A stretch of DNA of 64,000 nucleotides from positions 1 to 64,000 of the forward strand of contig NC_018022.1 in the NCBI RefSeq assembly GCF_000266905.1. Reading direction: 5' to 3'. A model generated the notes under the pieces. The model ran no database searches and was not told the DNA's origin. It saw nothing but the letters and a program-made list of their open reading frames with translations. Made by a program: the position numbers and the translations under genes. This stretch comes from Mycolicibacterium chubuense NBB4 (GTDB lineage Bacteria; Actinomycetota; Actinomycetes; Mycobacteriales; Mycobacteriaceae). Positions 35,402-44,305 of this stretch are shown here, one piece after another. Every line of letters starts with the position of its first letter. Positions within the stretch are counted from its first letter, which is position 1.

Positions 35402-36675
35402 GGATCGCGGGTCAGGCAGTGCGCGACGAAAGTCGCCGCGCCCTTGGGTGCGGTCTTACGGGCCAGCAGCTTGGTCACGTAGTCGCGTCGCACGCTCTCA
35501 GCCGCATCGCCCAACCGGTTGAGCACCAACACCTTACGGCGTTCCCGACGCTCGACCTCCTGCTGTTCGGCCTCCCGCTCGGCGATGGCCTCAGGGCTGT
35601 CGCCGCCGCTCTCGACCGTTGGGCCGGCTTGGCGCGCCGCGACGTTCTGCAGGGATGGTGCCAGCGCGAGACCAGCCGCCGCGTAGTCCAGGCAGTACCA
35701 CTCGGGGACGATGACGGTCTTCTCGGTGATGGTTGACGCATGGCGCAGTCCCTCGGCGGGCTCGGTGTCGTCGTCGTTCTCGGTGTCCCAGTCGATGTCG
35801 CCCTCATCGACCTCTTCGCCGGTCGTCTTGTCGACGTAGGCGCAGTCATCGGTGAGGTACACCGCCCAGTGCTCGGGCTTCTTCTCGAAATCGTCGGGCA
35901 GCCGTTCATCGTCGCCGCTGCGCAGGTACTCGACCCCCACGGCGGCCAGGTCCGACCAGCGCGGTCGGTCGTCCAGAATGGTGTAGCCGCCCTGGACGTA
36001 CGCCTGTTCCGCTTCGGCGGCGAGGGCTTTGATTTCACGCTGCGAGCGCAGGCTCGCCACGGCGTGTTCGAAGTGGTTGCCGCCCCAATGTGCTGCGCGC
36101 ATGAGTTGCTCGATCGCTGCATCGTCTCCATCGAACTCTGCGAGCGCTTCTGCCTGAGTGAAATCGAGTTGTCCGCCATCGAGCGCGTCGAGAGCCGTCG
36201 CCGATTTCGAGGCTGCGCCAGCGGCTTTCACGTCCTCGCGGCGCATCGAGAGCTTCTTGGCGACCTTGGTGGCTGACATGCCGGTGTCGAGCATCTGCTG
36301 GATGGCGCGGGCGCGCTGGGAGTTGGTCAACGCGCTGCGCTGGTCGTTGGCGACCATCTGCTGCATGATCCGCTCGACGGTGGCGGTGTCGTCGTCGGTG
36401 GCCCCGGCGGGCAGGACGTACACCGGAACGCCGCTCAGGCCGACCTCGCGGGCACCCAGGGTGCGGCACTGGCCTTCCCGGACGTAGGTGCGTCCGTCGG
36501 CGTCGCGCACGGCCAGGATGGGAACGATGACGCCCAGCTCGCGCAGGCTGGCCAGGAAGTCCTTGTCCAGCTCGACGTGATCGCGGACGTTGTCTTCGAA
36601 CTCCAGGACCTGGGGGTCGATGTACTCGACGGACCCGGCGATCTGCTCGGTGGTGTTTTCGGTGGTGGTTGACAT
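35221..36675 (-). CDS. Second ParB-like (ParB/Srx nuclease-fold) protein
   Basis: 484 residues. ParB N-terminal domain: VEYIDPQVLEFEDNVRDHV, then YVREGQCRTLGAREVGL (the ERR-like motif is EGQCR here). Helix-turn-helix ALTNSQRARAIQQMLD and MSATKVAKKLSMRREDVK. Then a long acidic C-terminus (DDDTEPAEG) and a helical tail. No parA or palindromic array adjoins it, and it is unlike the ParB at 24319. A plasmid ParB-like nuclease or regulator is possible. GGAAGG precedes the ATG. It begins a leftward transcript after a region with a large hairpin. Confidence 0.8.
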   Translation of the reverse strand: MSTTTENTTEQIAGSVEYIDPQVLEFEDNVRDHVELDKDFLASLRELGVIVPILAVRDADGRTYVREGQCRTLGAREVGLSGVPVYVLPAGATDDDTATVERIMQQMVANDQRSALTNSQRARAIQQMLDTGMSATKVAKKLSMRREDVKAAGAASKSATALDALDGGQLDFTQAEALAEFDGDDAAIEQLMRAAHWGGNHFEHAVASLRSQREIKALAAEAEQAYVQGGYTILDDRPRWSDLAAVGVEYLRSGDDERLPDDFEKKPEHWAVYLTDDCAYVDKTTGEEVDEGDIDWDTENDDDTEPAEGLRHASTITEKTVIVPEWYCLDYAAAGLALAPSLQNVAARQAGPTVESGGDSPEAIAEREAEQQEVERRERRKVLVLNRLGDAAESVRRDYVTKLLARKTAPKGAATFVAHCLTRDPYILCQNHGSSLTAELLGVKDERAVRAMVNDFSTNIDARAQVISLAVVLGALEARTDKSA

Positions 36676-36790
36676 GGTTGGTGACCTTCCTCGCTAACGC
36701 GGGCACCCCGGGTCGGGCCGCCCGTTCTTTTGCCGTCTGGCGAAAACGAATTGGTGGCCAGTGGCGCAGGTGAGCGAGAAGGTCTCGGGC

Positions 36791-36839
36791 GCAGAAGTTT
36801 TCCCGTGAGCGCAGCGAACACGCTTGGGAAAAGTTCTGC
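36791..36839. repeat. 14-bp imperfect inverted repeat (hairpin) upstream of the ParB-like gene
   Basis: GCAGAAGTTTTCCC at 36791-36804 and GGGAAAAGTTCTGC at 36826-36839 pair with one mismatch around a 21-nt loop. It lies in the 290-bp non-coding leader region (36676-36962) of the leftward ParB-like gene. Confidence 0.7.
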
Positions 36840-36962
36840 GAGCCCGCAGGGCCCGGAGCGCAGCGGAGGCCGATGGCCTTCCGCGGCCAAGCCACGGACA
36901 CAAAATGAGTGGGCCAGAAGGCAAAACAACGGCGTAATCAGTCACGCCGAAGGCGTGTCAAT

Positions 36963-37472
36963 CTAGCCGTTGCTTGTTGACGCCGGGCGGAACACCGCGG
37001 CCTGATTCGAGCGCACCCGAGGGTGGAACATCCCACAGGTTGGGGTTCGCTCTGAATATATCGATCTGGGTCCAAACACGCTCGGGAAGAGTTCGTCTAG
37101 TCGTGAGGACACGCGACGAGACGACCAATCAGCCTGCTGCTCAAGCCAATCGGCGAATCTCTGTAGGGGCAGGCGTTCGAGCGTTAATGAGGGCCGGTCG
37201 AGCAGACCGTTTTGGGGGATCTCTTGTTCGATCGTGAAGAGGATTCGGCAAGAGATCTCTTCGGATTCGTCGGCCCACACGTGACCGAGCGCCCACCACC
37301 GCAGCGCATAACTGAGCTCGCCGGCGTCATCGCGCTCCAGTCCAGGACAACTCCCGAGGTGCGGGGTGAGAAGTTCCACGAACCATGGGACGCTCACGCC
37401 TGCCGTCCGGAACTCGACGTCGGCCAGCACGATGCGCGTACGCTGCGGTGCGTCGGACGAGCCTGTCACCAC
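36963..37472 (-). CDS. Hypothetical protein
   Basis: About 169 residues. RIVLADVEFRTAGVSVPWFV, then LERDDAGELSYALRWWALGH and LERLPLQRFADWLEQQADW give a plausible alpha/beta protein of unknown family. GTG at 37472 is preferred over the TTG at 37481. The Arg/Ser-rich C-terminus looks disordered. Confidence 0.5.
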   Translation of the reverse strand: MVTGSSDAPQRTRIVLADVEFRTAGVSVPWFVELLTPHLGSCPGLERDDAGELSYALRWWALGHVWADESEEISCRILFTIEQEIPQNGLLDRPSLTLERLPLQRFADWLEQQADWSSRRVSSRLDELFPSVFGPRSIYSERTPTCGMFHPRVRSNQAAVFRPASTSNG

Positions 37473-37528
37473 ACCCCCCAATCACCTGGTAAGTCGTGCA
37501 CTGTCGTCGTACGCTCCCGCGTCCCTCA

Positions 37529-38113
37529 TCATTTCACTGGCACAGACTCAGTGTGCCCGTTGCAGGGCGGCCCCCACAGTCCGCGCGCGGCCTGGCGAGC
37601 TTCATTTTCTGCGGCCTCGATCTGCGGTGAGCGAACGGCCGGACGGTGGCCGTAAATGTAGGCCCGTCCAGTCCCGGCCCGGGCGGCTTCGGTCGAATAA
37701 TCCCAGCCGTCCGGTTTGTCGAGGTAAGCGAGGGTGCGGCCGTAGCGGTCATGGCTGTCTTGGGTGTAGTCGGTAATGATCGCGACGCGTTGGCCGGTGA
37801 GTGCCCGTTGGGCGAACTCGGTGGCCTCAGGCCCTCCACACGCCACGCTGTAGCCGGGCTTCTTCGTCTCAGGTGTGTCGATGCCCAACACTCGGATGCG
37901 CAGCCGCCCCCGGGTGTCGTCGACTACGTCGACGGTGTCACCGTCCACGACGCGCAGAACCCTCGCTGTCGCAGTGAAGGTGGGCACCACCGGCGGGGCT
38001 GCGCAGGCCGAGCTGGCCGCCCCCAAGAGCACGCTCACGGCTCCGACAACGGCTACGGCTACGGCTACGGGCGTCGCAGCCCATGCCGGCACGGATCTCA
38101 CTGCCTCGGTCAT
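37529..38113 (-). CDS. Secreted thermonuclease-like (SNase) protein
   Basis: 194 residues. Signal/anchor segment VAVAVAVVGAVSVLLGAASS after a short cytosolic start. SNase domain: ARVLRVVDGDTVDVVDD with the catalytic Asp, then RIRVLGIDTPETKKPG, GQRVAIITDYTQDSHDRYGR (the Arg of DRYGR) and ENEARQAARGLWG. Calcium-dependent phosphodiesterase; plasmid-borne relatives are common in actinobacteria. The ATG at 38113 overlaps the stop of the preceding frame (ATGA). Confidence 0.88.
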   Translation of the reverse strand: MTEAVRSVPAWAATPVAVAVAVVGAVSVLLGAASSACAAPPVVPTFTATARVLRVVDGDTVDVVDDTRGRLRIRVLGIDTPETKKPGYSVACGGPEATEFAQRALTGQRVAIITDYTQDSHDRYGRTLAYLDKPDGWDYSTEAARAGTGRAYIYGHRPAVRSPQIEAAENEARQAARGLWGPPCNGHTESVPVK

Positions 38114-38426
38114 TCCCGCCGCCCGCTGTAGTGCGCTTCGGCGAGCTGGCCCAGGCGCCAGGCATTCAGGGTCGGGTCTCCGGCCTGGACGGTCAGCGGT
38201 AGGTAGCCCCGAAGCCACCCATCCAGGATGTATTCACGCAGCACGAAGTCGTCGGGGTCTTCACCGCCCTGCTGCAGGACCCGCACGATGGCGATCGCTC
38301 GGTCCAGATCGGCGGCGGCGACGCCGTTGGCTTCTGCGGCCTTTCGCACCCGTCGAGGTCCTGGCCGTTGACGACAAGTGCGGCCAGCTCGAACGTGTAG
38401 GGCCGGTTGGTGGCCGCCATCCTCAT
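38110..38426 (-). pseudogene. Small hypothetical gene with a frameshift
   Basis: ATG 38426 opens MRMAATNRPYTFELAALVVN, GQDLDG, and then leaves frame near 38345-38352. The coherent continuation VRKAAEANGVAAADLDRAIA, then EYILDGWLRGYLPLTVQA, is one base off and ends at 38110, overlapping the nuclease start. Joined, it is a roughly 105-residue protein of unknown function. Confidence 0.6.
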
Positions 38427-38925
38427 CGTGTCCCTTCGGTTGATGGTGCGTCAGGTTCACGGTAGGGCGGTCGATGCCCGGTTAGCACCGCGCCAAGACG
38501 TCGCTTTCGAGCAAGAGTGAGCAGCTCGCGGTCGCCGCGGGCGCGCAGAACATCCTCGACCTGTGCGGGTATGCAGTCCAGGCTTGCGGCCAGCACAAGG
38601 CCCCAGTCGTCGTCGACATCGCCCCCGGGGAACTTTGACAATCGGGATCGTGCCGCCTCCTTGCGACCGATCCTGGTGATGTCGAACGACGCGTTGTGGG
38701 TGCGCAGCGACAGGACCCCTGCGCGACCTTCATCGGCCATCGCTCTGGCGATTCGTCGAGCGGAAAGTCCGTCGCCCACACCGGATCGTCGTCCGGGTCG
38801 GCCAATCGCTTAAAGCCTTCTCGATCGAGTAGAAGGTAGATCGGCCTGACTTCCCCGTCGCCGCGCCTGACGGCTAGATAAGCCCGGCCCTTTGCAACGC
38901 TGGCGTCGATCGCGACCGCCGTGGA
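38423..38925 (-). pseudogene. Hypothetical plasmid gene, frameshifted
   Basis: The N-terminal frame (ASVAKGRAYLAVRRGDGEVR, then IYLLLDREGFKRLADPDDDP and VWATDFPLDES) is followed near 38750-38760 by a second frame (RIARAMADEGRAGVLSLRTH, then LDCIPAQVEDVLRARGDREL). Each is protein-like and they abut, so a single gene has been shifted. No clean start is left. It overlaps the next frame by four bases, as an operon member would. Confidence 0.5.
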
Positions 38926-39028
38926 TATTCACGCTGCAGAGCAGCGTTAATGGAAATGCGCGGCTGGGCCCCGGTCTCAGTACCGGGAATCGCATCCCAC
39001 CCCACCACGACCTCCTTGTCCACCTAAC

Positions 39029-39460
39029 CTATGCCGGAGTGCTTGGGCTGGTGTAGGTAAGGCGAGTTGTCGGTTGTCCGGTAATCGCGGTGATGGTGTC
39101 GAAATCCTTGTCGACGTGCAGGATGGTCAATCCCGAAAGCTCGGCAGTGGCCGCGATGATGAGGTCGGGGATCGACGGCCCGCGATGCTGGCCGCGATCG
39201 GCTAGCAATAGCTGCACCTGCAGCGCACGATCTTCAATTCGTGGTGTCAGATACTCGACTGGCATTGCGGCTAAGGGAGATTCACGAAACTCACGCCGAG
39301 CGATATCGCCGGATTGAGCCGAATACCCTACTTCCAGGCGTGTCACATTGCTGATATGGACCAGGCCGCGTTCGATTCGGTTGCTCCAGGTCTCTGATTC
39401 GACGCTCTGAGCCAGGCGCGCCAGAGCTGATTTGTCGATCAGCCACGTCGTTTCTGTCAC
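39029..39460 (-). CDS. vapC: VapC-type PIN-domain ribonuclease toxin
   Basis: 143 residues with PIN acidic residues in TWLIDKSAL (Asp), [11 protein letters not shown] (Glu), [14 protein letters not shown] (Asp) and [10 protein letters not shown] (Asp), the Mg2+-dependent RNase site. GTG at 39460 is chosen since it overlaps the vapB stop (GTGA); an in-frame GTG lies six bases upstream. Confidence 0.92.
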   Translation of the reverse strand: MTETTWLIDKSALARLAQSVESETWSNRIERGLVHISNVTRLEVGYSAQSGDIARREFRESPLAAMPVEYLTPRIEDRALQVQLLLADRGQHRGPSIPDLIIAATAELSGLTILHVDKDFDTITAITGQPTTRLTYTSPSTPA

Positions 39461-39678
39461 TGCCACGCCTGGCGCATCAGGTCGTCGTCGGCCAGGCCCG
39501 CGACGGCGCGCCCCATCCGCTGTAGATCGTCGTGCGTGACGGGGACGCGCGCCGCGCGAGCATCCTGGGCCAGGCGGCGACGAATGTACTCAACCCGCGA
39601 CAAACCCAACTCAGTAGCTCGGGCATCGAGCCCAGCGAGTACGTCATCAGGAATGTCGCGGATCAACACATCACTCAT
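39457..39678 (-). CDS. vapB: VapB-type antitoxin
   Basis: 73 residues. Ribbon-helix-helix [20 protein letters not shown], then [17 protein letters not shown], and a C-terminal toxin-binding tail. Preceded by an operator-like GATATC inverted repeat and coupled to vapC. Confidence 0.92.
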   Translation of the reverse strand: MSDVLIRDIPDDVLAGLDARATELGLSRVEYIRRRLAQDARAARVPVTHDDLQRMGRAVAGLADDDLMRQAWQ

Positions 39679-39686
39679 ACCAAGAC

Positions 39687-39702
39687 GATATCACAGGATA
39701 TC
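39687..39702. promoter_or_regulatory. VapB operator-like repeat
   Basis: GATATC-ACAG-GATATC, nine bases upstream of the vapB ATG; a suitable dimer-binding site for RHH autoregulation. Confidence 0.65.
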
Positions 39703-39768
39703 ATCGTGGTCGCGGTGACCGCGGCATGTACGCCCGTGTTGTCGGTGTCGGCGGCGAGAATGGCGGCC

Positions 39769-40050
39769 ATGAGCGACGACGGCAGCGGCGGGCTGCATCT
39801 CCGACAGGCCCCACGCACGCGCGCTGGCGATGTCCGCCTCGCCGACCTCACGATGATGGTCCGGGTGCCTGGTCGGCCCGCTGCGGTGCGCGTCTACACC
39901 GAAGCCGAGCGCGATGAGGCCGCCCGCTACGCCGCCGATACAGGGGGAGAGGTCGTGAGACGTCCCCTCTCGCCACCTGCGGGTTACGCGACCGGTTCGA
40001 ACGGGGCCTTGGTTCCCGCCGCGCCGGCTGCGGCTGAGTGTCCGCAGTGA
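39769..40050 (+). CDS. Hypothetical protein
   Basis: 93 residues, starting MSDDGSGGLHLRQAPRTRA. A short strand-rich middle (DLTMMVRVPGRPAAVRVYTE) and an alpha segment (EAERDEAARYAADTGGEVVR) are followed by a Pro/Ala tail. An in-frame ATG nine bases upstream is possible. It diverges from vapBC. Family unknown. Confidence 0.5.
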   Translation: MSDDGSGGLHLRQAPRTRAGDVRLADLTMMVRVPGRPAAVRVYTEAERDEAARYAADTGGEVVRRPLSPPAGYATGSNGALVPAAPAAAECPQ

Positions 40051-40072
40051 GCGGGCGGCTGGGTGTCGTGGG

Positions 40073-40570
40073 TCAGAGGGTGTCCTCGCGGGCCTGCCGC
40101 CCCTCCGATGCGAGGGCGTCGAGGTAGGCGTCGTGGTAGCGCGTGATGGCTATCCGCTCGGTGGTGAACTGCTCCAGCACACCGGTGATGAGCGGTTGAC
40201 CGCGCAGCGTTGACGCCATGCGGTCATGGGGCCAGTGTCCGAAGCTCATGAGGTCGATGCCGAGGGTCTGGTGCGGGTATTCGCGGGCCTCGGTGATGTC
40301 GTTGCGCACTGCCTCGAGTTCGGTGTCTAGACGGCGCAGGGCCGACGCCGCGCGCCGCAGGTGTCGATCGCGCTGTTCCCTCAGCAGCTCCACACACTCG
40401 GTCCAGGTTGGTATCGCGCTGCGAGGAAAGTACACGTGCCCGGCCTTCCCCCGAACGACTTGGGGCAGTAGACCATCCGCTGCCATCATCTTGAGAACGT
40501 CGATGGGCATGCCACACAGTTCGGCGGCTTCTGACACCTTGGCCAGGTCGGACTCACTCACCGTCCTCAC
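40073..40570 (-). CDS. MerR-like/HTH_17-type DNA-binding protein
   Basis: 165 residues. The N-terminal winged helix (LAKVSEAAELCGMPIDVLKM, then DGLLPQVVRGKAGHVYFPRS) resembles excisionase or MerR DNA-binding modules. Helical C-terminal region with LRRAASALRRLDTELEAVRN. Its start overlaps the end of the XRE regulator by 17 bases, so the two form an operon. Confidence 0.7.
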   Translation of the reverse strand: MRTVSESDLAKVSEAAELCGMPIDVLKMMAADGLLPQVVRGKAGHVYFPRSAIPTWTECVELLREQRDRHLRRAASALRRLDTELEAVRNDITEAREYPHQTLGIDLMSFGHWPHDRMASTLRGQPLITGVLEQFTTERIAITRYHDAYLDALASEGRQAREDTL

Positions 40571-41789
40571 CGGTTTCCTTTAACCCGGCCGCCGCCGCGG
40601 GAGCGTCTGGCGCGAGCCGGTCCAGTGGCCCACCCGGCAACATCGATGGTGTTGGCGTTTCGGTGATGGCCCTGTCGATGGCACTCTCGATGGCATTGCG
40701 GGGGAGGGGCTGCGGTGCGTGGTCGTCAAATGCCCCGGGTTCGCGATGCTCGGGGGCAAGAGTGACGCTCACGGTGACGGGCACGGTCAACTCAAGCTCA
40801 GCGATGTTGTCCTCGATCGCCTGGGCGAGCTGGGTCGCGTAGTCGGAGTATTCGCGTCGCTGTAGCGCGTCGACTGCGTCGACCTGCGCTGAGATCTCCT
40901 GCAAGGCTTGCTCGTAGGCGATTTCTCCGGGGGTGGGGTCGCGGTGGGCGCGGGCTTCTTCGGTCAGCGTGGTGAGCAGAGCAAGGTCGTCGGGGTCGCC
41001 TGTCCAGTCGCGGTAGGTGATGTGGAGGTATCCGTCGTCAGTCACCTCGACCCAGGGCTTGTGGGCTAGGCGCGGGTCATCAGGTGAGAAGGGCCCCGGC
41101 GGCAGATCGGTTGGGTGGGGGACCGTGTTGGCGCGTGCATCGACCTCATTGGCCGCGTCGGCGTAGAGATCGTCGCTGGGGTCGCCGAGGTGGGACAGGA
41201 TGCTTTCCACCCAGAGGTCGACGACCACGGGTTCGGTGCGGTGACGCAGCAAGTCCTTGTCGTCGAGGACAGTGGAATTGATTGTCTGACGCACCATTTC
41301 GGCTTCCCAGGAGCCGGGGCGCCCGGCGAGCGCAGCCTCTACGCCGCCGACGTTGGCGGCAGCGCCGGCTAGGGCGAGGGTGACGAACTCCGCCCAGTCG
41401 ATCGGCAGTGCCGCACGCGGGTCTGGGTTGGGTTCCCATCCGCCCGAACTAGCTTGGCGCATAGGCTGATTGGTCAACCGTGTAGCTTCGGCGAGGACGG
41501 CGACGGCGTCCTGGAGGACCTCGGTATAGGGCCTTGGTTGGGCGGGATGCTCAACGGTGAGATAGCCGGTGTCAAACAGAGCGGCCGAGAGGACGTCGCG
41601 GTAAGCGCGTCCTATAACCCGGGCAACTGCAGCGAGATTCTCGCGTTCCGGTAGTCGTCGGACACCATTGGTTCGCCACTTACGGAGATTCTCCCGCGTG
41701 ACGCCGATCCGGCGCGCAAGCTCAGCCTCGCTGACCCCGTGGGCATTCTTGTACCGGTCGATCAGCTCGACGAGGCGAGGGGTTGCCAT
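40554..41789 (-). CDS. XRE-family transcriptional regulator
   Basis: 411 residues. N-terminal helix-turn-helix (VSEAELARRIGVTRENLRKW). The remainder is a long helical protein rich in acidic residues (WAEFVTLALAGAAANVGGVE, then WTGDPDDLALLTTLTEEARA). No catalytic motif is evident. Likely a plasmid-maintenance or mobility regulator paired with the downstream HTH gene. Confidence 0.75.
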   Translation of the reverse strand: MATPRLVELIDRYKNAHGVSEAELARRIGVTRENLRKWRTNGVRRLPERENLAAVARVIGRAYRDVLSAALFDTGYLTVEHPAQPRPYTEVLQDAVAVLAEATRLTNQPMRQASSGGWEPNPDPRAALPIDWAEFVTLALAGAAANVGGVEAALAGRPGSWEAEMVRQTINSTVLDDKDLLRHRTEPVVVDLWVESILSHLGDPSDDLYADAANEVDARANTVPHPTDLPPGPFSPDDPRLAHKPWVEVTDDGYLHITYRDWTGDPDDLALLTTLTEEARAHRDPTPGEIAYEQALQEISAQVDAVDALQRREYSDYATQLAQAIEDNIAELELTVPVTVSVTLAPEHREPGAFDDHAPQPLPRNAIESAIDRAITETPTPSMLPGGPLDRLAPDAPAAAAGLKETGEDGE

Positions 41790-41922
41790 GCCGCCAAGTA
41801 TCCTGCGGCGATGCGACGAATGTCAATCATCAGTATGCGCTAGTGCCAACTGTTAGTTGACGTAATCTCAGTTGTCTGGCATTAAGTCCGCGTATGGCCG
41901 CGCGGAGAAGGCGGGGTGGAGC

Positions 41923-42954
41923 TCACAACGGTTCCCCAGTCTGCTCAATGAGCCTGTAGAGCGGATTCTGGGCGGCGGCGGTACGGTTCTCCGCGCCTGC
42001 CCCGTCAACGTAGCGTTGTGAGGTCGCCATCGAGTCGTGCCCGAGAAGCTTCATCAGTGCGTAGACGCTGACGTTCCCGTTGGCGAGCTCGGTGGCGAAT
42101 GTGTGGCGGAAGCCGTGCACGAGGACTCCGGCGGCCCGTTGGCTGTTGAGCCCTGCTTTCTTGAAGGCGCGCAGTACCCGGTATTGGAGCGTGCCCCGAG
42201 TCATGCGCTCACCGTCACTGCCGACAAACAGTGGGGCGGTGGCCGCCCACGCGCCAAGGCCTGTACCGGCGGAGCGCCGTTTCAGCGTGCCGGGAAACCG
42301 CGTTGCTCTAGATCCCAAATACAACTCAAGCTCGTGAATGAGGTTGTGTTCTATAGGTATTCGGCGATCTTTGTTTCCCTTGCCGTGTACGTGGATGACG
42401 CCGCCCTCATCGGTGGGTCGGATATCGCCAATGTCGGCATTCACGAGTTCGTCCGCTCGAAGTCCGGCCAGCACGGCCGTCAGAACGATAGCGCGGTCAC
42501 GCTCGGCCCAGTCAGAGCGATGTGTTGAACCGCGGTCCAGGTCGATCACCGCCAGCAACCCGGAAACCGTATCGACGCCAAGGCCTTTCGGAAGCGTCTT
42601 GGCGACTTTGGGCCGACCAATCAGTGACATCGGATTAGCTGCGAGTAGGTCGCCGCTATAGAGGAAGTCGCACAACGTGTTCCAGTTTGACCAGCAGCGC
42701 CGAATCGATGCAGCCGCGTGGGTACGCGCGTACTTGGCAAAGGCGGTTTGCAGCGCCAACTTGGTCAGGCCGTCGGGCCTTAGATCAACGACTCGTTCAG
42801 GAGCGCCGGCGATCAGGGTGGCGATTGCGTCGAAATCCTGGCTGTAGGCCTTCATCGTGTGGCGTGATGGTTTGCGAATGGCTCGATCGGCGAGGAACTC
42901 CAAAAACCATGCGGGGTACCCTGATTCCCCGTCGGCACGACGAGGAATTGTCAA
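41923..42954 (-). CDS. Tyrosine recombinase/integrase, N-terminus adjoining IS256
   Basis: 343 residues. Core-binding domain HTMKAYSQDFDAIATLIAGA. Catalytic domain with Arg in AGLRADELVNADI, HGFRHTFATELA (H-x-x-R) and LLGHDSMATSQRYVDG with the nucleophilic Tyr. The reading frame opens with a TTG inside the end of the second IS256 copy, so the natural N-terminus may have been trimmed by the insertion. Possible role: integration or dimer resolution. Confidence 0.85.
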   Translation of the reverse strand: MTIPRRADGESGYPAWFLEFLADRAIRKPSRHTMKAYSQDFDAIATLIAGAPERVVDLRPDGLTKLALQTAFAKYARTHAAASIRRCWSNWNTLCDFLYSGDLLAANPMSLIGRPKVAKTLPKGLGVDTVSGLLAVIDLDRGSTHRSDWAERDRAIVLTAVLAGLRADELVNADIGDIRPTDEGGVIHVHGKGNKDRRIPIEHNLIHELELYLGSRATRFPGTLKRRSAGTGLGAWAATAPLFVGSDGERMTRGTLQYRVLRAFKKAGLNSQRAAGVLVHGFRHTFATELANGNVSVYALMKLLGHDSMATSQRYVDGAGAENRTAAAQNPLYRLIEQTGEPL

Positions 42955-44305
42955 TACCTGTGGATCGGGGTGTTTCAGGCGACCTCCGTTCCGGTCGTGG
43001 CGGCGGTGGTGTCAGCCGGTTCGGGTGGGGTGATGTAGGTGGGTCGTTCGAGCAGTTTGCCTTTGTGGAAGACCGCACCGGCGCGCACCAAGGCGACCAG
43101 GTGCGGGGCGTTGACGGCCCGCCAGCGGGCTTGTGCGGCGTCGATCAGCTTGTAGGCCATGGCAAGTCCGGCCGCGCGTGATCCTGGGCCTTTGGTGACC
43201 TTGGTGCGCAGCCGCACGGTCGCGAAGGTCGACTCGATCGGGTTCGTTGTTCGCAGGTGGATCCAGTGTTCGGCGGGATACTTGTAGAACTCCAACAAGA
43301 CGTCGAGGTCGTCGACGATCTTGGCGACCGCTTTGGGGTACTTGGCGCCGAAGTCGATCTCGAAGGCTTTGACCGCGACCTGTGCCCTGTCGATGTCTTC
43401 GGCGTTGTAGATGTCCTTGATCGCCGCCAGCGCGGCTGGATGGGCGGATTTCGGCAGCGCGGCAAGCACATTGGCCTGCTTGTGGAACCAGCACCGTTGC
43501 TCGCGGGTGGCCGGGAACACCTCGCGGACGGCCTTCCAGAACCCGAGGGCCCCGTCGCCGACGGCCAGCACCGGTGCGGTCATTCCGCGGCGGCGGCAAT
43601 CGCGCAGGAGATCGGCCCACGACTCGGTGGATTCCCGAAACCCGTCAGTGAGGGCGACCAGTTCTTTGCGGCCATCAGCACGCACCCCGATCATCACCAG
43701 CAGGCACAGTTTGGTCTGCTCAAGGCGGACCTTGAGGTGGATGCCGTCGACCCACAGATAGACGTAATCGGTGCCGGACAGATCCCGACGACCGAACGCG
43801 GCGGCTTCGTCTTGCCACTGGGCGGTCAGCCGGGTGATCGTGGTCGCCGACAACCCGGCGCCCGAACCGAGGAACTGCTCCAGGGCCGGCCCGAAGTCTC
43901 CGCTGGAGAGCCCATGCAAGTACAGCAGCGGCAACACCTCGCTGATCTGTGGGGACTTGCGCGCCCACGCCGGCAGGATCGCCGAGGAGAACCGGTGGCG
44001 CTCACCGGAATCAGGATCGATACGTTTGTCGTTGACCCGCGGCGCGGTGACGGTGACCGCCCCGGCCGCGGTCAGCACGTCGCGGGGCTGCTGATACCCG
44101 TTTCGCACCACAAGCCGGCGACCATCCTCATCGAGCTGGTCGGCGAACTGCTCCACATAGGCGGCGACCTCAGCCTGTAGCGCCGCAGCCAGCATCTGCC
44201 GGGCACCGTCGCGCACGATCTCATCGAGCAGCGAGCGGCCAGCACCTCCGTCGCTGCCGTTGGCTGATTCCGCGTCGTGAACTACCGTGAGCAAGGGCGT
44301 ACCTT
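42942..44305 (-). mobile_element. IS256 copy 2, lacking one end
   Basis: Same element as at 6958-11016. The right end (GAGGAATTGTCAATACCTGTGG) is present at 42942, but identity stops at 44305 just upstream of the transposase start. About 115 bp, including the left inverted repeat, is missing. It cuts a RES toxin gene on that side and abuts an integrase gene on the other. Confidence 0.88.
42975..44294 (-). CDS. IS256 (mutator-type) transposase, full length
   Basis: 439 residues with the complete DDE set: Asp in LWVDGIHLK, Asp in VGDGALGFW, and Glu in NPIESTFA. It seems catalytically complete, but its own element lacks an end, so it could act only in trans on other IS256 copies. It provides the reference for the split copy at 7093-10983. 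Confidence 0.95.
   Translation of the reverse strand: MLTVVHDAESANGSDGGAGRSLLDEIVRDGARQMLAAALQAEVAAYVEQFADQLDEDGRRLVVRNGYQQPRDVLTAAGAVTVTAPRVNDKRIDPDSGERHRFSSAILPAWARKSPQISEVLPLLYLHGLSSGDFGPALEQFLGSGAGLSATTITRLTAQWQDEAAAFGRRDLSGTDYVYLWVDGIHLKVRLEQTKLCLLVMIGVRADGRKELVALTDGFRESTESWADLLRDCRRRGMTAPVLAVGDGALGFWKAVREVFPATREQRCWFHKQANVLAALPKSAHPAALAAIKDIYNAEDIDRAQVAVKAFEIDFGAKYPKAVAKIVDDLDVLLEFYKYPAEHWIHLRTTNPIESTFATVRLRTKVTKGPGSRAAGLAMAYKLIDAAQARWRAVNAPHLVALVRAGAVFHKGKLLERPTYITPPEPADTTAATTGTEVA

Noticed and set aside
43257..44180. 307-residue open frame opposite the IS256 transposase
   Set aside because: The same shadow appears opposite the other IS256 copy at 7207-8094; it simply reflects codon bias of the transposase.
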